NCBI RefSeq assembly: GCF_020165195.1
Contig: NZ_JAIUHR010000012.1
Span: 1-64,000 of the forward strand
DNA length: 64,000 nucleotides
Source: Mesorhizobium sp. CA14
GTDB lineage: Bacteria; Pseudomonadota; Alphaproteobacteria; Rhizobiales; Rhizobiaceae
Direction of reading: 5' to 3'
Within the stretch, counting starts at the first letter, position 1. Each line of letters starts with the position of its first letter. Shown piece after piece: positions 15,980 through 24,429 of the stretch. The notes beneath the pieces are model-generated. The model did not search any database. It saw only the letters and a program-made list of their open reading frames with translations, and was not told the origin of the DNA. The position numbers and the translations under genes are program-made.

Positions 15980-16825
15980 TTATGGGGTGGTTGTCGTCGA
16001 TGTGGTCGTCGTCGCCGTGGCGGCAGCAGCGGCGTCGATCTTGCCCGCCAGCGTATCCTTGGCCCAGGCGGTGACATCGGCGTCGACCGGCTTGTTGGCC
16101 ATGTCGCCAAGGGCTGCATCCAACGAGGCATCAGTGGGGGCGGGCGCGTTGTCAGCCGCAGTCTGGGCATCGGTGACCGCCTGGTTGTCGGCCGTGATTG
16201 CCGCGTTCTGGGCGTCGATCTGCCCCTGAACGTCAGCAATCTGCGCATCGAGAGCCGCCTGCTGTTCGGGCGTGAAGCCCGTTGTGTCGGTCGCATTGAG
16301 ATCAGCGAGCTGCTGAGTGAGGCCGGTGAGCTTGCTCTGATCGGCGGCCAGTTGGGCGTTTGCCGCGTCGAGCGCGGCCTGCGCATTCTGCGCCGCCGCG
16401 GCCTGCGTCACATAGGCCTGAATGCCGGCGAACTTCTTGCTCTTGGAATTCATATAGGCGTTGATGTTGCGCTGCAGTGAGTTCAGCCGGCCGAGCTTGG
16501 CGTGAATGTTCTTGTCCTTGGGCGTGGCAGACGTGGTCGTATCGTCTGTCGTGGTGTCATCGGTCGAGCTGTCATCCGACGCGCTGGCGTCGGCGCTCTT
16601 GTTGTGGCCCGAAGCCGACTTGCCGTGCGAGGCGCCGCTCTTGCCGTTGCCCCCGCCATTTCCATTGCCGCCACCGTTTCCGTTGCCGCCGCCGTTTCCG
16701 TTGCCGCCGCCATGGCTGCCGCCATTGCCGTGGCCGCCGCCGTTACCGCCGGCGCCGGCAAGCGCGGGGGCGGCCGCGAGCGCAAGAATGGCAAGGGATG
16801 CCAGGAGTGTCTTTCGCAATGTCAT
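15980..16825 (-). CDS. Secreted Gly/Asn-rich protein with coiled-coil
   Basis: The product is 281 aa. A signal peptide (LLASLAILALAAAPALA) is followed by Gly/Asn repeats (GGGNGNGGGNGNGG, about 25-60) and an Asp/Thr-rich linker. A helical coiled-coil region comes next (about 125-230: QNAQAALDAANAQLAADQSK, LTGLTQQLADLNATD, ALDAQIADVQGQIDAQNAAI). The end is poly-Thr. It is probably an envelope or surface protein; no family is recognised. GGAGAA precedes the ATG at 16825, which starts the signal peptide; a longer frame to 16861 is less likely. Confidence 0.7.
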   Translation of the reverse strand: MTLRKTLLASLAILALAAAPALAGAGGNGGGHGNGGSHGGGNGNGGGNGNGGGNGNGGGNGKSGASHGKSASGHNKSADASASDDSSTDDTTTDDTTTSATPKDKNIHAKLGRLNSLQRNINAYMNSKSKKFAGIQAYVTQAAAAQNAQAALDAANAQLAADQSKLTGLTQQLADLNATDTTGFTPEQQAALDAQIADVQGQIDAQNAAITADNQAVTDAQTAADNAPAPTDASLDAALGDMANKPVDADVTAWAKDTLAGKIDAAAAATATTTTSTTTTP

Positions 16826-17189
16826 TGTGCTTCTCCGCAGATGAATCGTCGCTTGGCCCAACCGCTAGACAGCCTCATATGAGAATTTCCTAATGGCGTC
16901 GGATAAACTTTAAGCAATTGCGGTCGCGAAATGAGAGCATGGCCGCCGCCGCCCGGCCATTCTCGCGAAAATTCCCTTTAACCCATTGAAATTTAATGCA
17001 AATACAAAGGGCCGAACCTGCTAGGGCCGTTTGGAACAATGAGGGCCCTTGTCGTGCCAGACCATGGTCCCAAGAGGTAATTGCGGCCGCGAAAATCGCC
17101 CGCAATCGGGAATATGTGGACCATCGGAACCCTGTCGGGAGGTCAAGGTTAAACAAGCGAGGGGACATTGCCTAACAAGGACAGTCATC
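16826..17189. other. Intergenic control region
   Basis: This region separates two divergent secreted-protein genes. It holds the EcfG-type promoter at 17126 and no supported gene. Confidence 0.5.
17126..17150 (+). promoter_or_regulatory. Sigma-EcfG-type promoter for the 96-aa secreted protein
   Basis: GGAAC-N16-GGTT (N17-GTT), 40 bp upstream of the ATG at 17190. Confidence 0.6.
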
Positions 17190-17480
17190 ATGAACCGAAT
17201 TCTTCTCACTGCCGCCTTTGTTGCTTTGTCCTGTGGTCTGGCCACGGCCCAATCGGGCACGTCGTCGGGCGCCTCTTCATCGTCGTCGGCCACGACGACG
17301 ATGCCCAGCAGCCAGGACACGGATCAGACCACGACGAATTCAACCAACTCGAATTCCGCGAAGGATTGCGCGCCTGGGCAGCAAACCGGCAGCGCAAAGC
17401 AGGCCGCGCCCGGCCAGCAGGACACCAGCGCCAAATCGAACGCTCCCGGCCAGATGAAAACGACAATGCAAGGCTGCTAG
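17190..17480 (+). CDS. Small secreted Ser/Thr/Gln-rich protein
   Basis: The product is 96 aa with a signal peptide (ILLTAAFVALSCGLATA). The mature part is a low-complexity Ser/Thr tract followed by three APGQ(Q/M) repeats (CAPGQQTG, AAPGQQDT, NAPGQMKT) and two cysteines. AAGGA precedes the ATG. Its likely EcfG promoter groups it with the DUF1236 stress genes. The function is unknown. Confidence 0.65.
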   Translation: MNRILLTAAFVALSCGLATAQSGTSSGASSSSSATTTMPSSQDTDQTTTNSTNSNSAKDCAPGQQTGSAKQAAPGQQDTSAKSNAPGQMKTTMQGC

Positions 17481-17645
17481 CCCTGAGCGATCAGCTACTA
17501 CCTCCGTTGCCACAGAAACGGCGAAACGGGAGGTAGCTACTTGCGGATGATCCACTCCACCATGTCGGGGTCAACGTTCTCGTTGTCGGTCATGATGGGC
17601 GCGAGCTTCGTGGCACGCGGTCGCCATTGATAGAGCGAGCACTGC

Positions 17646-18071
17646 CTAGCTGCCGACCAACGGCACGGTCACCGAGGTGGTGTAGCTGATCGGGAAATTG
17701 CTGAAATAGGGGAAGCTGATGACGAAAGCATAGCTGGCGTTGACATGCGCCATGCGAAAGCCACCGCTCGCCGGGTCGGTGGTGATTGTGACATTCACAT
17801 TCTGCAGGCCCAGCGCCTGCAGCTTCTGCGTCGCGACCGCCTGGATGTCGGCTTGCGTCAGCGTGTTGTTGAGCTGCAGGGAGCGCGCCGAGGCTTCGAG
17901 CGCGTAGCGCACGCTGGATATGCTGTTCATCGACCAGCCAAAGGCGAAGATGCCGAACAGGAGCATGATGAGAAAAGGCACGACCAGCGCGAATTCGAGA
18001 CCGGCGCCGCCCGAGACATTGGCCCCAAATGCCCTAAGCTCAAATGCCCCGGATCTTCCTTTAGCGAACAC
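17646..18071 (-). CDS. TadE-like pseudopilin-type protein
   Basis: The product is 141 aa. [20 protein letters not shown] near residue 20-40 is the TadE transmembrane segment with the conserved Glu after Gly. The periplasmic part reads [20 protein letters not shown]. TadE-type minor pseudopilins work with Tad/Flp pilus assembly. It is the last gene of a three-gene operon, and its start overlaps the upstream gene by 11 bp. Confidence 0.8.
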   Translation of the reverse strand: MFAKGRSGAFELRAFGANVSGGAGLEFALVVPFLIMLLFGIFAFGWSMNSISSVRYALEASARSLQLNNTLTQADIQAVATQKLQALGLQNVNVTITTDPASGGFRMAHVNASYAFVISFPYFSNFPISYTTSVTVPLVGS

Positions 18072-18510
18072 GGATCACCTGCAGCAGACCGAGAGCGGTG
18101 TTGTCCGGGTAGGGGCCGAAGGTGAAGGGCGGAATCCAGGTGCCAGATGCCTGGATCTGGACATAGACGGATGGCGCTTTCGGCCCGCTGCATAAGGTCG
18201 AAGCGTCGACTATGGTGGTTCCACATTGGTAGATGCGGCTAATCGCGACTTGCGCGTCGGAAGGCTTGTTTTCCCAGCTCGCCAGGGCGGCAGCCTGGAT
18301 CGCGCCGTCGTCAGCGGAGCCAGCCATCACGAGGTTGGCCGCCGTTTTCACGCCGGCGCGCATCGACAGCGAACCCGTGACATAGGACCAACCGTCCATG
18401 ATTCCGAGCAACACAGCGCATAGGACAGGCAAGACAAGCGCGAGTTCCACCGCGGCGATGCCCGCTTCATCGCGAATGGCCGGCATCAATCGGCGGGCAG
18501 CGGATTTCAC
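18061..18510 (-). CDS. TadE-like pseudopilin-type protein
   Basis: The product is 149 aa from GTG at 18510, which overlaps the stop of the TadG-like gene by four bases (GTGA). [20 protein letters not shown] is the TadE/TadG N-terminal helix with its Glu. The exported part has two Cys (YQCGTTIV and STLCSGP) that could form a disulfide. It is probably a second minor pseudopilin of the same machine. The open frame extends upstream to 18597, but only as a shadow of the neighbour. Confidence 0.8.
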   Translation of the reverse strand: MKSAARRLMPAIRDEAGIAAVELALVLPVLCAVLLGIMDGWSYVTGSLSMRAGVKTAANLVMAGSADDGAIQAAALASWENKPSDAQVAISRIYQCGTTIVDASTLCSGPKAPSVYVQIQASGTWIPPFTFGPYPDNTALGLLQVIRVR

Positions 18511-19757
18511 TCGACCACCGCGACTGACTGGGCGGCCGGGATGTCCTTCATCCCAAGGCTCGAGCAGTCCTGGTTGATGGTCGAATTGCCCGACCACTGG
18601 ATGGTATCGGCAACGATCTGCGTGCAGCCGTTCTTACCCGAAAAATTGCCGAGATAGTTGACCTGCTGCCTGGGAAAATAGATGGCGCCGGTCAAAAGCG
18701 AGGTCGCGGTGCCGTTGAATGTGCTTTGCGCCGCCGTCCCGGTCCGGTCGCCGTAGAACAGCACGCCGGAATAGGTGCCCGTGGTGGGGGCGGCCAGCGT
18801 CACTGTGGCGTTGCCATTCATACTGACAGTGTTGCTGCCGGCCATGTAGATCGTGACGTCGCTGCCTTGGATGACGGCACCCGCATTGATCTTTAAATCG
18901 CCCTGGACGACATAGACACCGGGAGAAAGCGTGATATTGCCGTTTAGGTTCATGCCGCTGCAGTAGGTCCCGGGCTGGATCGTCTGCGTCGTCTTGTTGC
19001 CATTGATCTTCTGGCATGAGTTCGAGGTCGCGGGGGCCGGCAAGCTGGCGAACGGGTCGGCCGCCGGCAGCGCCTGAGTGATCGGGGCCTTGCAGACCAT
19101 CGGCACCGGATTGTTCAGCACGACGCCTCCCCCCGAGATTAGGCAATCAGCCTGAAGACCCGCCGATCCCTGCACCTTGATGGCGTCGTTGGCGATCGAA
19201 TTCGCCATGATGACGCAGCCGGTCAGTTTGACGCTGGTGCTGCCTGAAAAAAGTGCTGCTTGGGAGGCCGAGGGATTGAGCGCCTCGATGCAAGCTTTGG
19301 AGGCATCGGTGATCAGCGCCACCGCCCTCGCCCGCTCCGGCACCTTTGTCTGCGTGAAGATGGAGGTGAAGATCCGGTCGAGATCCTGGTTGAGGATGAC
19401 CTCCACCGCCTTCTTGGCCGTGTTCGGTCCCGAAGTGGGCGGCGTATTGACGACGATGGTGCCCGCACCAAGGCCATTCGAAGCGGCCGATGACGTGGCG
19501 GCGGTGGTGATGGCATCCGTGTTGGATCCGGCGATCTTCTCCAACGCGCCGGCATAAGCGGCGGCGTCGGCGATCGCCTGCAGCTTCAGGCTCGAATAAT
19601 ACCAGTAGGAGGTCTCGACGCCGAGCCCCGCTCCGCCGACGACGACCGGCAGGGTGAGCGCGAAGATGGTCGCGACATTGCCGCCCTTGCCTTCGCAAAA
19701 GCGTCGAAAAAAAAGTCGAGAAAAAAAATGTCCGAAGAAACGAGCCGAAAAGGCCAT
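18507..19757 (-). CDS. TadG-like envelope protein with polymer-type domain
   Basis: The product is 416 aa. GGNVATIFALTLPVVVGGAG, then LGVETSYWYYSSLKLQAIAD and AAAYAGAL is the TadG-like N-terminal segment. Residues about 170-400 hold cysteines and regular beta-type repeats (TIQPGTYCSGMNLNGNITLS, PGVYVVQGDLKINAGAVIQG) like right-handed beta-helix domains. The protein probably anchors in the inner membrane and projects outward. It heads a TadG-TadE-TadE operon. The 5' end has two A8 tracts (on the plus strand) in codons 8-18. The ATG at 19757 is preferred over TTG at 19763. Confidence 0.75.
   Translation of the reverse strand: MAFSARFFGHFFSRLFFRRFCEGKGGNVATIFALTLPVVVGGAGLGVETSYWYYSSLKLQAIADAAAYAGALEKIAGSNTDAITTAATSSAASNGLGAGTIVVNTPPTSGPNTAKKAVEVILNQDLDRIFTSIFTQTKVPERARAVALITDASKACIEALNPSASQAALFSGSTSVKLTGCVIMANSIANDAIKVQGSAGLQADCLISGGGVVLNNPVPMVCKAPITQALPAADPFASLPAPATSNSCQKINGNKTTQTIQPGTYCSGMNLNGNITLSPGVYVVQGDLKINAGAVIQGSDVTIYMAGSNTVSMNGNATVTLAAPTTGTYSGVLFYGDRTGTAAQSTFNGTATSLLTGAIYFPRQQVNYLGNFSGKNGCTQIVADTIQWSGNSTINQDCSSLGMKDIPAAQSVAVVE
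19707..19728. repeat. Two 8-base poly-A/T tracts in the 5' end of tadG-like gene
   Basis: Two runs of eight A (T on the coding strand) at 19707-19714 and 19721-19728 are separated by six bases. Such runs are rare in this GC-rich sequence. A one-base slip in either would shift the frame within the first 20 codons. Confidence 0.7.
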
Positions 19758-19892
19758 GGCCAAGCGCGCCTAAGCTATCCCAGCCGTCACGTCATCATTG
19801 CGATATGAACGAAGGCCTAATTATTTCGCTCGATTTGCGCCGGTGGGACCCCAGAGCGCCGCCGTCCCCACCTTGCGCCGCACCGACTAAGA

Positions 19893-19914
19893 CCTAAGGC
19901 CTAACTCCCTTAGG
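19893..19914. promoter_or_regulatory. Palindrome between the two TadG-like genes
   Basis: CCTAAGG-N8-CCTTAGG is a perfect inverted repeat in an AT-rich divergent gap (19758-20037). A second, smaller one (ATGCTA-TTT-TAGCAT) lies at about 19941. Both could bind a regulator shared by the two units. The protein that binds is unknown. Confidence 0.4.
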
Positions 19915-20037
19915 ACTTAAGGCATAAGTACCGGGAAAATATGCTATTTTAGCATCTCTTGCATTTTACCTTTTTTGCAAATCGCTCGTTGAGACGGCGC
20001 GCATATCACATCTGGCAGGTCTGCGAGGATGGGCTCC

Positions 20038-21255
20038 ATGTTGGGACGTTTTTTGGCATCGAGGCGCGGCAACTTTGCGATTGCGACCGCGGTCGCCATG
20101 GTGCCGCTTATGCTTGGCGTGGCGGCATCCGTCGATCTGATAGGCACGAGCGACGACGCCGCGCAGTTGCAGAACTCGCTGGACGCGGCTGGCTTGGCGA
20201 TCGGCACGAAATACCTGCCGAGCATGTCCGCAAGCGACGTGCAGCAACTCGGCCAGACCTTCTTCGCGGCCAATATGAGCGCGGCCGACACGCAGGAACT
20301 ATCGGGCAGCCTCGCCGCCTTTCAGGCCAGTGCAAGCCGCGATCCGGGCGCCTATTTCATTTCGCTGTCGTCGAGCATCAGCCGGCCGGCCTTCATCAGC
20401 GGCATGCCGGCCTGGCAGGCGACGCGCACCGCCTCGGTCAAGCTCAAACCCGGTGCGCAAGCCTGCGTGCTCGCGCTCGATCAGCACGCCGACAGCGCGG
20501 TCAGCCTGCAGGGCTCGACCAATGTGACGATGAACGGCTGCGTGATCGCGGCCAATTCGGACGCGCCCGACGCCGTCAATCGCGGCGGCTCGGCGATCGT
20601 CAGCGCCGGCTGCGTGTCGACGGTCGGCGGCACGCAAGGGCTCACTCCGCCAAACGCCACGCTTTCCTGCGGCGCGCCGCTGGAGAACCAGTATGCTTCG
20701 TTCGATCCGCTGGCCGATGTCGTTCCGCCTGCCTACACGCTCTGCCTGCCGGTGCCCAATGGCAAAACGGTGACGCTCTCGCCGGGCACCTATTGCGACA
20801 AGAGCTTGTCCGGAAAGATCACCCTCAATCCGGGCACCTACATCATGCGCAACGTCACCATAAAGCCGGGCGGCAACGGCAGCCTGAGCGGCCAGGGCGT
20901 GACGATCTTCCTGATGGAGAACTCGCAGCTTATCATCAACGCCAACGAGCAGGTGAGCCTCTCGCCGCCGGGGAGCGGCCCTTACGCCGGCATCACCATC
21001 TTCCAGGCCCATGGCAACACCCAGCCGCTGACGCTCAACGGCGGATCCGGATCGGTGGTCAGCGGTTTCATCTACGCCCCCGACGCCGCCATCACCTACA
21101 CCGGAAATTCGGACATGAACGCCCAGGGCAGCTGCTTGCGGCTGGTCGGCGATACTGTCGCGATGATAGGGAACTCAGCCGTAAAGTCGGATTGCACGGC
21201 TGAACTCGGGGGCCGGGCGGCGTATGCGGGCCGGATGATCACCCTGGCGAAATGA
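20038..21255 (+). CDS. TadG-like envelope protein, divergent paralogue
   Basis: The product is 405 aa from the ATG at 20038 (GCGAGG eight bases upstream; ATG at 20029 is also possible). RRGNFAIATAVAMVPLMLGV, then AASVDLIGTSDDAAQLQNSL and DAAGLAIG is the TadG-like N-terminus. The C-terminal part repeats the pattern of its divergent neighbour: LSPGTYCDKSLSGKITLNPG, TYIMRNVTIKPGGNGSLSG and SGPYAGITIFQ. The two proteins are therefore paralogues and may act in the same structure. No Tad secretion ATPase or prepilin peptidase is in the window. Confidence 0.75.
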   Translation: MLGRFLASRRGNFAIATAVAMVPLMLGVAASVDLIGTSDDAAQLQNSLDAAGLAIGTKYLPSMSASDVQQLGQTFFAANMSAADTQELSGSLAAFQASASRDPGAYFISLSSSISRPAFISGMPAWQATRTASVKLKPGAQACVLALDQHADSAVSLQGSTNVTMNGCVIAANSDAPDAVNRGGSAIVSAGCVSTVGGTQGLTPPNATLSCGAPLENQYASFDPLADVVPPAYTLCLPVPNGKTVTLSPGTYCDKSLSGKITLNPGTYIMRNVTIKPGGNGSLSGQGVTIFLMENSQLIINANEQVSLSPPGSGPYAGITIFQAHGNTQPLTLNGGSGSVVSGFIYAPDAAITYTGNSDMNAQGSCLRLVGDTVAMIGNSAVKSDCTAELGGRAAYAGRMITLAK

Positions 21256-21287
21256 ACACCAGTCTCCTCCTCCAGGAGGAGATTAGC

Positions 21288-21518
21288 CTAGGCCACGATA
21301 TCCGCGCCCGCTTGCTCGTCGAAGAGCACCGCGCAGCCGCGCTCGAGCGCGACCTGTGTCAAGGCGTTGGTCGCGTCCTCATCAGACGAGACGAAATCGC
21401 CGGTCAGGACGCGCAATTCCTCGACTGCCTTCGACATCGGTACGACACGCCCGGCCAAACGATCGCTCGCGCAAGCGTCGATGACGCACAGAAGATCGAT
21501 GAGTTCGAAATTATCCAT
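21288..21518 (-). CDS. Small hypothetical protein
   Basis: The product is 76 aa, acidic and helical: MDNFELIDLLCVIDACASDR, VPMSKAVEELRVLTGDFVSS, DATNALTQVALERGCAVLFD. No family is recognised. GGAGG five bases before the ATG at 21518 fixes the start; a longer frame to 21551 lacks such a site. It follows the membrane-protein gene 21548-21823 by 29 bp on the same strand. Confidence 0.55.
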   Translation of the reverse strand: MDNFELIDLLCVIDACASDRLAGRVVPMSKAVEELRVLTGDFVSSDEDATNALTQVALERGCAVLFDEQAGADIVA

Positions 21519-21547
21519 GGCGGCCTCCGCCAGCGCCATCCCTTCGC

Positions 21548-21823
21548 TCATTCAACGGCATGAGCCGCGGACTGGTTCCCCCGCGTGCTTTCATCCGGTG
21601 GCCTGACGGGCGCGAGCTTGAGATCGAAGCGGGCGGGCAGGCATGGCTCGACACAGGCCCTGCGCACCGATCCGGTGGCCATCATGTCGATTGGAAGACG
21701 GACCACCATCTGGGCATGGCGTTGTGGCCAGAGCGGTCTTCCGAAGAGGAGGAAGACGCTGCCGACCAGGCCGGCGAAAAGCAGCGTAGCAAACAGGTTC
21801 GCAATGATCTTGCCGGGTTGCAT
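21548..21823 (-). CDS. Small membrane protein
   Basis: The product is 91 aa. One strong transmembrane helix lies near the N-terminus (IIANLFATLLFAGLVGSVFLLF, residues about 6-27), followed by a basic, Pro-rich cytosolic or periplasmic tail. GGAG nine bases upstream supports the start. No family is recognised. Confidence 0.45.
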   Translation of the reverse strand: MQPGKIIANLFATLLFAGLVGSVFLLFGRPLWPQRHAQMVVRLPIDMMATGSVRRACVEPCLPARFDLKLAPVRPPDESTRGNQSAAHAVE

Positions 21824-21853
21824 GGCCAGCAACTCCAAAGCGGCCCCCACGAA

Positions 21854-21890
21854 GGAGTGCCCGCCATATCGCAGGAATGGCGGACACTCC
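21854..21890. repeat. Inverted repeat with 14-base arms
   Basis: GGAGTGCCCGCCAT and ATGGCGGACACTCC are inverted copies with one mismatch around a 9-base loop. Similar short pieces (TATGGCGGGCATTCGCG near 15063) suggest a dispersed element. Confidence 0.55.
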
Positions 21891-22197
21891 GTGGTCAACC
21901 GCCGATGAAGGGACTTTGTCCGGCGGCTTGCTAGCCAATGAAATGGGGCTGCTGTTGTTTCCTGGAAATTGCCACCTCGGGCCTCTGCGTTCGTGCGGTG
22001 AGACTTCGGTCCTAACATGGCCTCGGACCGTCGGCCGGAGACCTGGAACACCCTTCCACGACAACGCGCCAGGCGCTTGGCCGGGCTCCCGGTCGTCCCG
22101 ATTACATTAGCAATCCATTATACTAAGGCGTATGAATGAGACGGCGGTCGCCGACGATCGCAACGTCAGGCGCCGCTTCACGCATGGGAGGATTACC
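21891..22197. other. Intergenic stretch
   Basis: About 300 bases with no supported gene. It carries the Shine-Dalgarno of the cupin gene at its end. Confidence 0.45.
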
Positions 22198-22578
22198 ATG
22201 GCCGAAGTTGCAATGAAGGTGACGAAACTCGAATCCAAATCGCACAACAATCCAGACGAGGTCCGCGCGCCCGCCAAGACGCGTGTCGAGATCGTGCGAC
22301 TGCCGGGTTACTCGCTGGCGCGCATGAACATGCAGCCGGGCTGGAAATGGTCCGAATGCGTCAAGCCGGTGGTCAAGACCGAGAGCTGCCAGGTCTCGCA
22401 TGTCGGCTATGTCGTGTCCGGCTCGATCACCGTGCGGATGACCGACGGCACGCAAAAGACCTTCGAGGCCGGCTCTTCCTACACCATCCCGCCCGGCCAC
22501 GACGCCTGGGTGGAAGGCAACCAGCCGTTCCAATGCATTGAGGTCTTGAGCGCCGAGCAATACGCCAAGCCGGCATAG
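22198..22578 (+). CDS. Cupin-domain protein
   Basis: The product is 126 aa, a single small cupin barrel. MNMQPGWKWSECVKPVVKTE and VSHVGYVVSGSITVRMTDGT form motif 1; TIPPGHDAWVEGNQPFQCIE forms motif 2. The usual metal ligands are only partly recognisable (H in SHVGYV, H in PGHDAW), so it may bind a small ligand rather than catalyse. GGGAGG six bases upstream fixes the ATG at 22198. It stands alone. Confidence 0.75.
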   Translation: MAEVAMKVTKLESKSHNNPDEVRAPAKTRVEIVRLPGYSLARMNMQPGWKWSECVKPVVKTESCQVSHVGYVVSGSITVRMTDGTQKTFEAGSSYTIPPGHDAWVEGNQPFQCIEVLSAEQYAKPA

Positions 22579-22908
22579 CGCAAGCGATCGCCCCTCAAGG
22601 GGAAATGTGGCCGAAGGCGCAGAGGAGGTTCTGGCGCGTGGAGCGCGACGGCTTGCAACGCGAAGAACGGTCGTCGCCACTTCATGCCAGGCGCCTCCTC
22701 TGTGGCCCATGACATCCCCTCAGAGCTGAGAATTGCCGCGCCACCTGCGCTCTATCTCTGGCTGTATCGTCAGGTTGTTGAAACTTGCATGTTACGGCGT
22801 GGAGGCTTGACAAGAATCTGCTTTTGTTCTCTTTATGTTCTACCAATTCCCCTTGCAACAGACGCAGCTAATGCTGCAACGCCACACAAATGACCATGAG
22901 AGCGCAGG
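22579..22908. other. Intergenic region upstream of dinB
   Basis: No gene is supported. The last 100 bases hold the dinB promoter and SOS box. Confidence 0.5.
22807..22840 (+). promoter_or_regulatory. dinB promoter with LexA (SOS) box
   Basis: TTGACA (22807-22812), 18 bases, then CTTTAT (22831-22836) form a sigma-70-type promoter. GTTC-N7-GTTC at 22826-22840 is the LexA box of alphaproteobacteria and overlaps the -10 element, so LexA binding would block polymerase. Confidence 0.8.
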
Positions 22909-24171
22909 ATGCTCGCCACGAACGCCGCTGCGGCCGCCACCATCCTGCATGCCGATCTCGACGCCTTCTACGCCTCCGTCGAGCAGCTGCTCGATCCATC
23001 ATTGCGCGGCAAGCCGATCGCCGTCGGCGGCGGCGTGGTGCTGGCGGCTTCCTATGAGGCCAAGATCTTCGGCGTGCGCGGCGGCATGCCCGGCCGCAAG
23101 GCGCACGAGCTCTGCCCGCAGCTTATCTTCGTGGGTGGCCGTTTCAGCGAGTATCAGCGCCTCGGCGACGCGGCGATCAAGGTGCTCGGCGATTTCACCC
23201 CGCTGGTCGAGCGCATCTCGATCGACGAGGCTTTTGCCGATGTCGCCGGCTGCACGCATCTGTTCGGATCGCCGCAAGAGATCGCGCGAAAAATCCGCGA
23301 GCGGGTGAAGGCCGAGCTCGGCCTGCCGATCTCGATCGGTGTGGCGCGCACAAAGCACCTCGCCAAGATCGCCTCGCAGGTGGCCAAGCCGGACGGGCTG
23401 GTGGTGGTCCAGCCCGGCACCGAGCTCACCTTCCTGCACGACCTGCCCGTCACGCTGATGTGGGGTGTCGGCCCCGCGACCAAGGCCAGGCTCGCCGAAA
23501 TCGGCGTCGAGACGATCGGGCAGCTGGCGCGCACCCATGGCGGCGCGCTGGAGCGGCTGATCGGCCATGCCGCCGGCCAGAAGCTCGCCGCGCTCGCCTG
23601 GAACCAAGACCCGCGCAAGCTCGAGACGCAGCGCCGCGCGCATTCGGCCGGCGCGCAATCGGCGCTTGGCCGCAGGCCCGCGCTGCCGCGCGTCTTCGTA
23701 CCGACGCTCTTGCATCTGGCCGACCGCGTCGCCAGCCGTTTGCGCGCCAAGGACCGGCCCGGGCGCACGGTCACGGTGCGTGTGCGCTTTGCCGACATGC
23801 GCGCCGTCACCCGCTCCGTCACGCTGGAGCAACCGATCCAGGCCACCACGATGCTCGCCGAGATCGCCGAGGAGCTGGTTCGCGGCGTGCTTGCCGCCCA
23901 CCCGGGCGAGAGGGACATCTCGCTGCTGGCGATCTCGGTCACGCATCTGGAGGAAGGAGCCGAGCTGCAGCTCGAACTGCCGCTCGGCCTTGCCGACGAG
24001 AAGCTGAAACCCGGCAGCCGCAAGGGCCTCGCCCGCTTCGGCGCCGACCGCGCCATCGATAAGATCCGCCAGCGCTTCGGCAAGGAGGCCGTCGGCTATG
24101 GCACGGTGGCGCTGGAAGGTACGCGCTCGGTGCCTGACGGGTTCAGGGAGCTGGCGGAGAAGGAGCTGTAG
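22909..24171 (+). CDS. dinB: DNA polymerase IV (Y family)
   Basis: The product is 420 aa. It copies damaged DNA with low fidelity. HADLDAFYASVE (Asp16) and SIDEAFAD (Asp106, Glu107) hold the catalytic metal ligands. GVARTKHLAKIASQVAKPDG and MWGVGPATKARLAEIGVETI are the palm and helix-hairpin-helix motifs. The little-finger domain occupies about 250-360. The C-terminus (QLELPLGL) may hold the beta-clamp motif. An alphaproteobacterial SOS box precedes it. The ATG has a short purine-rich region before it. Confidence 0.93.
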   Translation: MLATNAAAAATILHADLDAFYASVEQLLDPSLRGKPIAVGGGVVLAASYEAKIFGVRGGMPGRKAHELCPQLIFVGGRFSEYQRLGDAAIKVLGDFTPLVERISIDEAFADVAGCTHLFGSPQEIARKIRERVKAELGLPISIGVARTKHLAKIASQVAKPDGLVVVQPGTELTFLHDLPVTLMWGVGPATKARLAEIGVETIGQLARTHGGALERLIGHAAGQKLAALAWNQDPRKLETQRRAHSAGAQSALGRRPALPRVFVPTLLHLADRVASRLRAKDRPGRTVTVRVRFADMRAVTRSVTLEQPIQATTMLAEIAEELVRGVLAAHPGERDISLLAISVTHLEEGAELQLELPLGLADEKLKPGSRKGLARFGADRAIDKIRQRFGKEAVGYGTVALEGTRSVPDGFRELAEKEL

Positions 24172-24284
24172 AAAGGCGAGCCGGAGCGCAAGCCGGAGGC
24201 GGTCGCGGTGGGCTGCTTCGGCGATCCGCGCCGACGCGGATTGCGTGGGAGGAGAGAAGGCACGTGGTGGAAGGGCCGTAGGCC

Positions 24285-24335
24285 GCCGAAGCTGCTGATT
24301 TCCGCCGTTGGGGGATTGGCAGCTTCGTTAACCGC
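24285..24335. repeat. Decayed palindromic repeat between dinB and the SDR gene
   Basis: GAAGCTGCTGATTTCCGCC...GGGGGATTGGCAGCTTCG forms an imperfect hairpin that shares the GATTGGCAGCTT end with the element inside the gcrA-like gene. The remaining gap 24172-24429 holds no gene. Confidence 0.5.
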
Positions 24336-24429
24336 CGATGCCGTTGGCGCAATCCAATCCGGTTCATCCCGGGCGCTCCGCATGCTAACAGGATCGCTTT
24401 CAACCTGAACACCCGGGATGGACAGCGGC

